NCBI RefSeq assembly: GCF_000067165.1
Contig: NC_010162.1
Coordinates: forward strand, 2,046,001-2,110,000
DNA from: Sorangium cellulosum So ce56
GTDB taxonomy: Bacteria; Myxococcota_A; Polyangia; Polyangiales; Polyangiaceae
Length of the DNA stretch: 64,000 nucleotides
Direction: 5' to 3'
The translations under genes and the position numbers were made by a program. How positions within the stretch are numbered: the stretch's first letter is position 1; the number at the start of each line of letters is the position of its first letter. Positions 18,092 through 26,107 of the stretch are shown one piece after another. The notes below the pieces were generated by a model, which saw only the letters and a program-made list of their open reading frames with translations, did no database searches and was not told the origin of the DNA.

Positions 18092-19599
18092 GCGCGGGCG
18101 ACGGCGAGCGCCAGCCGCCCGACGGGGACCCCGAGCGCACCGTGCTGAAGGGCCAGCGGGCGCCGGACGGGCGGGCGCCCGCGCCTCGACAGCGCGCCGA
18201 CCGCTTCGCGGCCGCGGAGACGCTCCCCTCGGAGGAGCCCGGCGCGGGCGCGGCGCAGCGGGCGCGCGCCGGGCGGGTCCTCGGCGGGAAGTACAACCTC
18301 GTGCGGCTGCTCGGCGCGGGCGGGATGGGGGAGGTCTACGAGGCGGAGCACGTGCTCCTCGGCGTTCCGGTCGCGGTGAAGACGATGCACCCGCACGTCG
18401 CGATCCTCCCGGAGAGCCGGCGGAGGTTCTTCCGCGAGGCGCGCGCCGCGTCGCGGCTCGTGCACCGGAACGTGGTCAAGGTGCTCGACCTCGGGGGCGA
18501 CGAGGACGACGGCGACGGCTCGATCTACCTCGTGATGGAGCTGCTCAAGGGGCAGTCGCTCGGCGCGCTGCTCCGGGCGTCGCGCGAGCTGCTGCCGCTC
18601 ACGGAGGTCGCGGCCCTGTTCGCGGACATCCTCGACGGCGTGGGCGCCGCGCACGCGAGCGGCATCGTCCACCGCGACCTCAAGCCGGAGAACGTGCTGC
18701 TCGCCGAGCAGGACGGCGGGCGCGTCGCCAAGGTCGTCGACTTCGGCCTGGCGCACCTCGACGACCCGCTCGACGCCGGGCCGACGCTCACCTCGAAGGA
18801 CATGGTCGCGGGCACGCCGGAGTACATGAGCCCGGAGCAGTGCCGCTCGCTCGCGGTGGGCCCGAGCACCGATCTGTACGCGTGCGGCTGCATCCTGACG
18901 GCGCTGTTGCAGGGAGGGCCGCCGTTCGTCGGTCTCCCTGCGGTGGAGCTCATGGCGATGCACATGTTCTCGATCCCGCCGCCGCTGCGCCGGCCGCCCG
19001 GGGCTCCGCCGGTCCCGCCGCTCCTGGAGCGGCTCCGGCTGGATCTCCTGGCGAAGCTGCCCGAGAAGCGCCCGGAGAGCGCCGCGGCGGCGCGGTCGCG
19101 GCTCGACGAGGCGATGTCGCGGGAGGCCGAGGCGCGGCGGCTGCCCGCGCGCAAGGCGGACGCGCCGCCCGGCGACCGGGCAGAGCGGGCGCAGGCCTGG
19201 CCGGACGGCGAGACCGCGCAGCTCGCGCCCGCGCCGGAGCGCACCATCGCGCTGCTCCGGCTCGCGCCGGCGGGGCAGGGGCTCAGCGAGGCGTGCGAGA
19301 TCGGGCTCGACGCGCAGGGGATCCACCTCGCCGAGGTGCCGGACGCCGCCGCGCTGCTCGAGGCGGGGCTCGGCGTGGCGGTGATCGACGCGGGCGCCGA
19401 CGTGGAGGGCGCGTGCGCGCTGCTCGAGGCGCTCGGCCGCGCGGCGCCCGGCGTGCGCACCGTCGTGTGCGCGTCCGGGCTCTCCTCGGACCGGATGAAC
19501 GCGCTCGTGGCGGCGGGCGCCGCGGACGTGGCGCGTTATCCGGTCGCGCCGGACGCGCTGTCTCGGAAGATCGCGCGGGTGGTGCGCCGGGGGCGCTAG
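18088..19599 (+). CDS. Ser/Thr protein kinase with C-terminal receiver-like domain
   Basis: A 503-residue cytosolic Hanks-type kinase with a complete catalytic core: glycine loop GAGGMGEVYEA (76-86), ATP lysine 98 in VAVKTM, HRDLKPEN (195-202), DFG (218-220) and an activation segment ending in GTPEYMSPEQ. The first 65 residues are disordered. Residues after about 370 form an alpha/beta segment with GVAVIDAGADVEGA and VRTVVCASGL, which resembles a degenerate response-regulator receiver and may be a dimerisation or output module. The GTG start overlaps the stop of the LysM/FecR gene, giving translational coupling. No transmembrane helix is present, unlike many PknB kinases. Kinase assignment is firm; the C-terminal domain call is tentative. 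Confidence 0.9.
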   Translation: MSAGDGERQPPDGDPERTVLKGQRAPDGRAPAPRQRADRFAAAETLPSEEPGAGAAQRARAGRVLGGKYNLVRLLGAGGMGEVYEAEHVLLGVPVAVKTMHPHVAILPESRRRFFREARAASRLVHRNVVKVLDLGGDEDDGDGSIYLVMELLKGQSLGALLRASRELLPLTEVAALFADILDGVGAAHASGIVHRDLKPENVLLAEQDGGRVAKVVDFGLAHLDDPLDAGPTLTSKDMVAGTPEYMSPEQCRSLAVGPSTDLYACGCILTALLQGGPPFVGLPAVELMAMHMFSIPPPLRRPPGAPPVPPLLERLRLDLLAKLPEKRPESAAAARSRLDEAMSREAEARRLPARKADAPPGDRAERAQAWPDGETAQLAPAPERTIALLRLAPAGQGLSEACEIGLDAQGIHLAEVPDAAALLEAGLGVAVIDAGADVEGACALLEALGRAAPGVRTVVCASGLSSDRMNALVAAGAADVARYPVAPDALSRKIARVVRRGR

Positions 19600-19752
19600 C
19601 CACCCTCGCCGCGCCGCTTTCCTTGGCGCCTTTGCCGACTCCGCGCTCTGTCGCCGGTCGGAGACGCGGCGACCCGGGGGCTCAGCTCGTTCACACCATC
19701 GGGCGCGAACGGCTCGAGCGCGGTGCGTGAAGGGCAGAGGCCAAGCCGCTCG

Positions 19753-20403
19753 TCAGTTTGCCCCTTTCTCTGTTCTCTTCTCGTCGGCCGCTTCGAAAAG
19801 ACGAATCTGGTCGGCCTGGGCTCTCTTGAATGAGGGGCGATCCGTCACACGGGTTACATAGGCCTCGGTCGCCGGCCGATCGCCGAAAGCGCGGACCTTC
19901 GGGACCCGTAGCACATCCGCCATCAGCAGGTCTGCGACGGTGAAGCGGCCGGCCGCGAGCCACTCTCGCTCGCTCAGCACCTTTTCGAGCTGGTCGAGGC
20001 GCTTGCCCATCCATCCGGCGAGTTGATTGTCCTCATCGCCGCATATTTCCAGGAACCACCATGGTACGGTGACCATCTCGATCGAGTTGAGCGCGGCGAT
20101 CGTCCATTGCAATGTTTCCGCCTCTCCGGCCGGATCAGGCGGCATCAGCTTGTCGCTTTTCCGGGCCAGATGCAGCAGCCCCGCGCCGCTTTCGAATATA
20201 TCCAGCTCTCCGTCGTTCAGGAACGGAGCTTGGCCAAACGGCTGGCGCGCGAGATGATTGGTCTCGCGACCATCGAACGGGATCGTTTTGACCACGTAGA
20301 TGAGGTCGGCTTCCTCACACGCCCATCTCAGCCTCAGATCACGCACAAAACCACGAGGGCCTTCAGGCACCCAGTCGTAGGTCCAGATGATCAGTTCGCT
20401 CAT
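19753..20403 (-). CDS. Glutathione S-transferase family protein
   Basis: A 216-residue protein with the two-domain GST plan: an N-terminal thioredoxin-like half ending in the QPFGQAPFLNDGELDIFESGAGLLHLA segment that holds the cis-Pro and the glutathione-contacting Glu-Ser pair, and an all-helical C-terminal half with the N-capping region FTVADLLMADVL. It should conjugate or reduce electrophiles with glutathione or a similar thiol in the cytosol. The ATG at 20403 has AGGAAAG 9 bases upstream. Its upstream region is AT-richer than its surroundings and contains a CGTAC-N5-GTACG palindrome. Base use is slightly lower in GC than that of neighbours, which hints at transfer. Substrate unknown. Confidence 0.85.
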   Translation of the reverse strand: MSELIIWTYDWVPEGPRGFVRDLRLRWACEEADLIYVVKTIPFDGRETNHLARQPFGQAPFLNDGELDIFESGAGLLHLARKSDKLMPPDPAGEAETLQWTIAALNSIEMVTVPWWFLEICGDEDNQLAGWMGKRLDQLEKVLSEREWLAAGRFTVADLLMADVLRVPKVRAFGDRPATEAYVTRVTDRPSFKRAQADQIRLFEAADEKRTEKGAN

Positions 20404-21165
20404 CGCAGCAAGTCTTTCCTGGTTCGGTCGGCTGGGAATGCCCGTCAACGTGGTGTGAGCAGTATTGCACGGCCGAGTGAACTCATTGGATCTGTTGGTT
20501 TTATAGGCGGATAAGTGGATCGTACTTTTTGTACGTTGTGTCAACTGCCGGTCGTTGGCAGAAAATTCTTGACAGGTCGGAATGGCTTTGCGCGGGCTAC
20601 CCTCGCACAGATCGCATCCCCTTCTGCTTCATGTCCGACGAGCACAACGGGGTAGCGACGGATGAGGACGGCGATGTCCGCCCCGAGATCACGCGCTGCT
20701 ATTCCGGCTTCCACGAGGCATCTTGGGAGAACGAATAGGCGTTTGCGGAGCTGCGCCGGGACCTCGCCGCCGCTGCTGCTCAGGCGCAGTCCGGCAAACG
20801 CCTGTCTCGCCGGACGTTGGCACGTACAGGAGCCTGTCTCACCCGGCATTGGCACAGATTGGTCCGTGGAAGTGGCCCAACGTGGTGCACCAAAATCAAC
20901 TTCCTTCCCCCGAACGCGCCGAGACCTGCGGGCACCGACTTGGACTCACCGCGAGGGCGCGCGCAACATTGGCAGATTATTCTGCCGTCGTGCTCGAACG
21001 TACCGCGACAGCAATGTCTCGGGGCGCGCGCGGTTCGCTGAAAGCACCGCGTGAACGCGAGCTTCAGCGCCTGGCACGTCGTTTGCCATTGGGTTCGCAC
21101 AGGTGAGGGCTCGCGCGCGCAGGCGATCGTGCCTCGCGCTCGCGACGAGAGGAGCGAGCAACGCG
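20404..21165. other. Intergenic region with repeats and small palindromes
   Basis: No gene is supported over 760 bases. Visible are the CGTAC palindrome at 20521-20535, an imperfect tandem repeat at about 20800-20865 (CGCCTGTCTCGCCGG then GCCTGTCTCACCCGG, each ending in TTGGCAC), and the inverted repeat GGCAGATTATTCTGCC at 20971-20986. AT content is above the local average near 20450-20560. Short open frames here resemble nothing known. Confidence 0.5.
20521..20535. promoter_or_regulatory. CGTAC-N5-GTACG palindrome upstream of the GST gene
   Basis: CGTACTTTTTGTACG is a 15-bp inverted repeat in the AT-rich leader of the GST gene, directly beside a minus-strand TTGACA (20544-20539). A redox- or electrophile-responsive repressor would be a natural binder, but no regulator gene is adjacent and the promoter spacing is not ideal. 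Confidence 0.35.
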
Positions 21166-21810
21166 ATGAATCGGCGGATCGCAACGTGGTGGTGCGTCGT
21201 GGTGTGTTCGATGGGGGTTTTGACGGCGCGCGGGGCGCGCGCAGAGGAATCCGCGCGCGCTGCGCCGCGAGAGGAGACGGCGCCGCGCGACGAACCCGAT
21301 CGCGCGGTGCTCGGCTCGGCGTTCGTCGATCCCGCGGGGTTGTTGCTGTTCGGCCCGCGTGTGGGCGCGGAGCTCGGCGGTGAGCGCTGGACAGTGGGCG
21401 CGAGCGCGCGCGTTTTCCACTGGGGTCTGCTGAGCCGCGCGTTGTTCCTCGAGGAGGGGTGGTCGTTCGCTTTCAGCTATGGAGTCGCGCTGCGCGGGCG
21501 CTATTATCTTCAGCCCGCGCAGCGCGGCCTGCACCTCGGCGTCGCGGTCGAGCTCCTGGGCAGCAACGTCGAGCACGCCGCGGAGCGCATGGTGACGCGC
21601 TCGTTCTACGGCGTGCCGCACATCGAGGTGGGGTACCGCTTGCCTTTCGGCAGCTTCTACGTCGACGGCAGCGCGGGCGCCGGTTACGCCTTCCAGCTCG
21701 CGTCCCACATCGAGGATCTGCCGGGCGGCAGCTCTGCGCAGTTTTACGAGCCCGTCGACGAGAGCAACGTCTACGCGACGGCAGCGCTCGATCTGGGCCT
21801 GCGCTTCTGA
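21166..21810 (+). CDS. Small outer-membrane beta-barrel protein
   Basis: A 214-residue protein with a cleavable signal peptide (hydrophobic WWCVVVCSMGVLTARGARA, then a charged linker) and alternating aromatic/glycine strands throughout, such as FSYGVALRGRYYLQPAQRGL and GSFYVDGSAGAGYAF, ending in LDLGLRF, whose terminal Phe is typical of outer-membrane barrels. Length fits an 8-strand barrel. The start at 21166 is chosen for the AGAGGAGCGAG site just upstream. Function is unknown. Its 3' end joins directly to a GST fragment on the opposite strand, which suggests a rearrangement brought this gene here. Confidence 0.75.
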   Translation: MNRRIATWWCVVVCSMGVLTARGARAEESARAAPREETAPRDEPDRAVLGSAFVDPAGLLLFGPRVGAELGGERWTVGASARVFHWGLLSRALFLEEGWSFAFSYGVALRGRYYLQPAQRGLHLGVAVELLGSNVEHAAERMVTRSFYGVPHIEVGYRLPFGSFYVDGSAGAGYAFQLASHIEDLPGGSSAQFYEPVDESNVYATAALDLGLRF

Positions 21811-21924
21811 GGGAGCTCGTTGAAACAGGTCGACGTGGACCGGCTCGAACGAGACGCCGAGCTCGTAGGCGACGGCGCGGACCTTGCGGCAGCTGGGAGG
21901 AAACGCGAAGTCGTACAGTTTCAT
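21811..21924 (-). pseudogene. Truncated glutathione S-transferase, N-terminal remnant
   Basis: Reading the minus strand from the ATG at 21924 gives about 38 residues of a GST N-terminus: MKLYDFAFPPSCRKVRAVAY, then ELGVSFEPVHVDL. This is the first strand, the CxxxR-type active-site turn and the second strand of the thioredoxin fold. The sequence then runs straight into the antisense of the beta-barrel gene end, so the remaining ~170 residues of the GST are missing. It is a decayed second GST, unrelated in frame and orientation to its neighbour. Confidence 0.65.
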
Positions 21925-22062
21925 GGTAATCACAGCCTGCGGGGCGCGGGTGAAGCGAGACCCCCGCTGGTGCTCCGGACACCGAAGAATGCGCTTGCCA
22001 GGCCGATCTGTGAGGGCATCATGGCCACCTGATCCCCCGGATTCGCCCCGAGGGCCGCAAGC

Positions 22063-22725
22063 ATGCCTTCGCAGACCCTCTCGACCAAGCTCGCCCCGCC
22101 GGCCGGTGAGCAGCCGAAGGCACAAGCCATGGAGCCCTGGCTCTTCCCGGTGTTCTTCCTCTCGGGCTCCGCAGCGCTGGTGTATCAGGTCGTCTGGCAG
22201 CGCGCCCTCTACGCGATCTATGGCATCGACATCCTGTCGGTCACGATCGTCGTCACCGCGTTCATGCTTGGTCTCGGCCTCGGCAGCCTCGCGGGTGGGG
22301 CGCTTTCCCGCCGGTACCCGCAAGCTGCGGTGACGCTGTTTGCGCTCTCCGAGCTCGGGATAGGCCTCTACGGCGCGCTCAGCCTTCACCTCTTCGCCCT
22401 CGTTGCAGAGGTCACGCACGGCATTGGCCATGTCGCGACGGGTGGGGCGGCCTTCCTGCTCGTGGCGCTCCCGGTCATGCTGATGGGAGCCACACTTCCC
22501 CTCCTGGTCGCGCACGCCACGTCGCGATCGCGCAACGTCGGTCGCTCGCTGGGTAACCTGTACTTCACCAACACGCTGGGCGCTGCGTTCGGTGCCTTTC
22601 TGGCGGCGCGCTACCTGCTGGGCGGGCTGGGCCTCCGGGCCACAGCGGAGGTCGCCGCGGCGCTCAACGTATTTCTCGGTGTGCTCGTGATGGTTCTGCG
22701 CCGGGGGCGTCGCGGCGAGCCATGA
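22063..22725 (+). CDS. Membrane half of a spermidine-synthase-like fused protein (split gene A)
   Basis: A 220-residue integral membrane protein with about six hydrophobic segments, matching the first half of the membrane domain of fused MFS-like/spermidine-synthase proteins. Typical segments are FFLSGSAALVYQVVWQRAL, LGLGLGSLAGGALSRRYP and GNLYFTNTLGAAFGAF. In most bacteria this unit is continuous with the second membrane half and the C-terminal Rossmann domain, which here are encoded by the next gene. The stop overlaps the next start by ATGA (22722-22725), so both halves should be made together and probably assemble. An internal ATG at 22129 is an alternative start. Substrate unknown. Confidence 0.8.
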   Translation: MPSQTLSTKLAPPAGEQPKAQAMEPWLFPVFFLSGSAALVYQVVWQRALYAIYGIDILSVTIVVTAFMLGLGLGSLAGGALSRRYPQAAVTLFALSELGIGLYGALSLHLFALVAEVTHGIGHVATGGAAFLLVALPVMLMGATLPLLVAHATSRSRNVGRSLGNLYFTNTLGAAFGAFLAARYLLGGLGLRATAEVAAALNVFLGVLVMVLRRGRRGEP

Positions 22726-24263
22726 GGCTCCTCGTTGCCGTCCTCGTCGCCACGTTCGGCGGTTATCTCGCGCTCTCGCACGAGGTCCTCTGGGTCCGGG
22801 TCTACGGCTTCACGACCGAAGGCGCTCCGGACGCCTTCGGCTTTCTGCTCGCGGCCTACCTCGCCGGTCTGGCCGGCGGATCGCTCCTCGCCGGTCGCTA
22901 CTGCCGGAGCGCGGCGGCGCAGCGCTCCGGACAGCTCTACCGGGTGGGCGTGGTGATCTTCGCCGGGGCGCTCGCGGCCTTCCTCGTGGCCCCCGCCGTC
23001 GCCCACCTCGTCGGCCGGGGTGTGGAGCCGGCCTCGACGCTGCCTGTCTTCGCGCTCGCCAGCGCCTGCCTCGGCGCGGGGTTCCCGCTCCTGTGCCACT
23101 TCGGGATCCCCGCGGACGAGCTGGCCGGCGCGCGGCTTTCCTACGTCTATGTCGGCAACATCGTGGGCTCGACGCTGGGCAGCCTGGTCACCGGCCTCGT
23201 GCTGCTGGATGTCTTGACTCTGCGCGAGCTGAACGTGGCCCTCGCGATCGCGGGCGCCGCGATCGGCGTGATGCTCATGCTCTCCGCGTCGACGACGGCG
23301 CGCTCGCGCGCGTTCAGCGGCGCCATCCTGGCCGCCGCCGTCGCGTCCTTCGTGGGGTCGGCGCCAACGCTCTACGGCGACCTCTACGAGAAGCTCCTTT
23401 ACGGGGAGGAACACCGCGAACACGGTCGCTTCGCCCACGTCATCGAGCGTCGCGAAGGTGTCGTCACGGTCTCCCGGTCGGGCGCGGTGTACGGCGGCGG
23501 ATCCTACGAGGGCATCACCAACGTCAGCCCGCTGCCTGAAAAGGACGAGAACCGGGTGCTGCGGGCCTATCTGGTGTCCGCGTTCCATCCCCGGCCGCGC
23601 GACATCCTCATGATCGGCCTCGGGTCCGGCTCCTGGCTTCAGGTGCTGGCGAACGACCCCGACGTCGAGCACCTCACCGTGGTCGAGATCAACCCCGGGT
23701 TCGTCGAGGCGGCGCGGCGCGCGCCCGTCGTCGCGAGCGCGCTGGACAACCCGAAGGTGGAGCTCCTCATCGACGATGGCCGGCGCTACCTGGGGCGGAC
23801 CTCGCGGCGCTTCGACGTCATCGTCGAGAACACGATCGTGTACTGGCGCTCGTATGCCTCGATGTTGCTCTCCCGAGAGATGATGGATCTGTCCCGCCGG
23901 CACCTGAAGCTGGGTGGTGCGCTCTACTACAACACCACGATGTCCACCGCGGCTCAGAAGACCGGGGCGACCGTATTCCCCCACGCCCTCCGCTACCAGA
24001 ACATGCTGATCGTGAGCGACGGTCCGATTGCCATCGACCGCGCACGCTTCGAGAGGAAGCTCGACGCCTGGCGTGTCGACGGCCGCCCCGTGCTGCCCGC
24101 CGGCAGCGGCGCCGCGCAGCTCGATCTGCTGAAAGAACAGGACTGGCGCGGCGGGCCCACCTGGGAAGGCCGGGAGTCGATCCTGCTGCGGACGCAGGAT
24201 GACCCGATCATCACCGACGACAACATGGCGACCGAATGGTGGGCGTTCGGCACGTACCCCTAG
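22722..24263 (+). CDS. Membrane half plus spermidine-synthase-like domain (split gene B)
   Basis: A 513-residue protein: about six transmembrane segments (residues 1-220), beginning with the SHEVLWVRVYGF motif typical of the second membrane repeat, then a soluble spermidine-synthase-like Rossmann domain (about 225-500). The nucleotide-binding turn GLGSGSWLQVL and the acidic strand end VVEINPGF are present. The strand that carries the catalytic Asp in polyamine synthases reads DVIVENTIVYW, so the usual D(S/L)xDP signature is missing and aminopropyl transfer is doubtful; a methyltransferase-like or binding role is possible. The stop codon TAG lies inside the left end of the IS element, at the CTAG where it inserted. 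It overlaps gene A by 4 bp. Confidence 0.85.
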   Translation: MRLLVAVLVATFGGYLALSHEVLWVRVYGFTTEGAPDAFGFLLAAYLAGLAGGSLLAGRYCRSAAAQRSGQLYRVGVVIFAGALAAFLVAPAVAHLVGRGVEPASTLPVFALASACLGAGFPLLCHFGIPADELAGARLSYVYVGNIVGSTLGSLVTGLVLLDVLTLRELNVALAIAGAAIGVMLMLSASTTARSRAFSGAILAAAVASFVGSAPTLYGDLYEKLLYGEEHREHGRFAHVIERREGVVTVSRSGAVYGGGSYEGITNVSPLPEKDENRVLRAYLVSAFHPRPRDILMIGLGSGSWLQVLANDPDVEHLTVVEINPGFVEAARRAPVVASALDNPKVELLIDDGRRYLGRTSRRFDVIVENTIVYWRSYASMLLSREMMDLSRRHLKLGGALYYNTTMSTAAQKTGATVFPHALRYQNMLIVSDGPIAIDRARFERKLDAWRVDGRPVLPAGSGAAQLDLLKEQDWRGGPTWEGRESILLRTQDDPIITDDNMATEWWAFGTYP

Positions 24264-24378
24264 TACTACAGCCGTACTTGGTCCGAGGTGCGGCTGTAGA
24301 CATCAAAATCGTCGAGAAATCCGTGCCCGTCCGCCCGTCTACAGCCGCAAATGGACCGCAAGTACGGCTGTAGTACTA
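24261..24378. repeat. Left 118-bp terminal inverted repeat with nested palindromes
   Basis: The repeat begins TAGTACTACAGCCGTACTTG and ends with its reverse complement, so each end is itself palindromic over about 40 bp. The core CTACAGCCG occurs four times in alternating orientation. It is identical to the right end in inverted orientation. Confidence 0.9.
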
Positions 24379-24479
24379 GAGGACCGATCAGGTTGATTTT
24401 GCGATAATTCCGGTCGCTTCGATGCAAGGCTCGATGGTTTCGTCGGGCCATGATCTCGTCCGCGTCCGGAGGTGCACGG

Positions 24480-24788
24480 ATGGAACGATGGTTGCCGCCG
24501 GTGGAGCTGTCGCGGCAAGAGCAGGCGCTGATGAAGCGGCTGACGCGCGTGAGAGCACTGTTCGGCTTTCTCAGGCTGCACCGGCACGAGCTGTTCGATG
24601 AGACGTTCCAGGAGCAGCTGGAGGGCATGTACCGGACGACGGGGGCAGGCGAGGCGCCGCATCCACCGGCGCTGATGTGCATGGTCACGCTGCTCCAAGG
24701 CTACGTCGGCGCATCGGATGCCGAGGCGGTGGAGTTGTGTGTCGTGGACCTGCGCTGGCAGATGGTGCTCGGCTGCCTGGCGCGGTGA
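24480..24788 (+). CDS. IS1182 transposase, N-terminal reading frame
   Basis: A 102-residue frame holding the N-terminal domain of IS1182-type transposases: LPPVELSRQEQALMKRL, HELFDETFQEQLEGMY, PALMCMVTLLQGY and the end of that domain, VDLRWQMVLGCLAR. In related single-frame transposases the protein continues with a Gly and then PPFSQ; here the frame ends in TGA and the rest is in the -1 frame. The ATG at 24480 has GGAGGT 6 bases upstream. Loss of one G in the CTGGCGCGG stretch would explain the break. No slippery heptamer is present, so a programmed shift is less likely than a mutation, though the GTGA overlap could allow reinitiation. Confidence 0.8.
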   Translation: MERWLPPVELSRQEQALMKRLTRVRALFGFLRLHRHELFDETFQEQLEGMYRTTGAGEAPHPPALMCMVTLLQGYVGASDAEAVELCVVDLRWQMVLGCLAR

Positions 24789-26068
24789 CGCCGCCGTTCT
24801 CGCAGAGCGCGCTGCAGGCGTTCCGAGAGCGGATGGTCGCGCACGAGATGGACCGGATGCTGCTGGAGCGGACCGTGGCGCTTGTTCGGTCCGGCGCGAT
24901 GACGGAGGGCGAGAGGCGTGCGGTGTCCAAGGCGCTGCGCGTGGCCATCGATAGCCGCCCTTTAGCGGGGGCCGGGCGGGTTGAGGACACGATCAACCTG
25001 CTCGGCCACGCTGCACGCAGCATAGTCCGCGTCGTGTCGAAGATCACGGAGCGTCCGCCCGAGGAGATCTGCCGCAAGGCGGGCATCCCGCTGCTTCTGG
25101 CTCCCAGCATCAAGGCCGGGCTCGACCTGGACTGGAGCGACCCGAAACAGAAGGCGGCGGCGATTCAGATCCTGGAGCGGCAGGTCTCGTCGTTGCAGCA
25201 GTGGGTCGACCGCCACATGGACGACGTCGTCGAGCAGCCGCTTCGCATCTATCTGGATGCGGTCACCCAGGTTCGAGACCAAGACCTGGAAACAGTCGAG
25301 GATGGGACCGTACGCATCCGGCAAGGCGTTGCGCCTGACCGCCGTGTCTCTATTGAAGACGCTGAAATGCGCCACGGCCGCAAGAGCCGCTCGAAGCGGT
25401 TCGACGGCTACAAGGAGCACATCGCACGCGACCTTGACCTTCCCATCATTGTCGCCTGCGCGGTCACGCCCGCGAATCGGCCCGAAGAAGAGGGAGCCTC
25501 GCCGATCGCCAAGGACATTCAGCGTCAGCGGCTGCGCATCGTCGAACTCCACATCGATCGCGCCTACGTGAACAGTCCCGTCGTTGATGACGTGCTCCGC
25601 GCGAAGGGCCGGGTGTTCTCGAAGCCTTGGGGGCAGCGGGCTCGCAGCCCCGACTTGTTCAGCAAGCGCGACTTCAAGATTGACCTGCGTACCAAGACGA
25701 TTACGTGTCCGGCAGGGCAGGTCGAAGTGTTCGAACCGGGCGACACGGTCGAGTTCGATCCTGAGGAGTGCGGCGCGTGCCCTCTCCGAGCCAAATGCAC
25801 TCAAGCCGCGTCGGGACGAGGCCGAACCGTGTCCATCGCCGAGGACGAGGCGCTGCAGCGCAAGTTCCGGAAGCTGCAGCAGACCGGGCCAGGACGCGCC
25901 GTGCTCCGGCAGCGCACGGCTGTGGAGCATGCGCTCGCCCATATCGCGGCGCGGAAAGGACACAGCGCGCGCTACATCGGCGCCAGGAGAAACCTATTCG
26001 ACCTCCGGCGCGCAGCCGCCATCCAGAATCTCGAGGCCGCCCAGCGGCTCATCCAGGAGGCGGCATAA
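24785..26068 (+). CDS. IS1182 transposase, catalytic C-terminal reading frame
   Basis: A 427-residue frame starting at the GTG at 24785 that overlaps the TGA of the N-terminal frame. It begins with PPFSQSALQAFRERM and contains the DDE-type core of IS1182 transposases: DAEMRHGRKSRSKRFDGYK, HIDRAYVNSPVVDDVL, the Cys-rich insertion CPAGQ...CGACPLRAKC, and the terminal RTAVEHALAHIAARKGHSAR with the conserved Glu. The catalytic parts look intact. Whether a full-length transposase is made depends on the frame break at about 24780. Reinitiation at GTGA, or trans-complementation by another copy, could still move the element. Confidence 0.85.
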   Translation: MTPPFSQSALQAFRERMVAHEMDRMLLERTVALVRSGAMTEGERRAVSKALRVAIDSRPLAGAGRVEDTINLLGHAARSIVRVVSKITERPPEEICRKAGIPLLLAPSIKAGLDLDWSDPKQKAAAIQILERQVSSLQQWVDRHMDDVVEQPLRIYLDAVTQVRDQDLETVEDGTVRIRQGVAPDRRVSIEDAEMRHGRKSRSKRFDGYKEHIARDLDLPIIVACAVTPANRPEEEGASPIAKDIQRQRLRIVELHIDRAYVNSPVVDDVLRAKGRVFSKPWGQRARSPDLFSKRDFKIDLRTKTITCPAGQVEVFEPGDTVEFDPEECGACPLRAKCTQAASGRGRTVSIAEDEALQRKFRKLQQTGPGRAVLRQRTAVEHALAHIAARKGHSARYIGARRNLFDLRRAAAIQNLEAAQRLIQEAA

Positions 26069-26107
26069 CCTATCGAAACTAGACGATCTTCAACATGTTT
26101 GTCGTCC

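Noticed and set aside
16654..19326. Open frame of 890 codons on the minus strand
   Set aside because: Antisense to the LysM/FecR and kinase genes, both with clear motifs. Arg/Pro/Ala-rich translation with no fold.
18088..19599. Hybrid histidine kinase at the kinase C-terminus
   Set aside because: No H-box or ATPase domain is present; only a weak receiver-like segment is seen.
20529..20738. Small plus-strand frame of about 69 codons
   Set aside because: No family, weak start, and it overlaps the palindromic leader of the GST gene; more likely non-coding.
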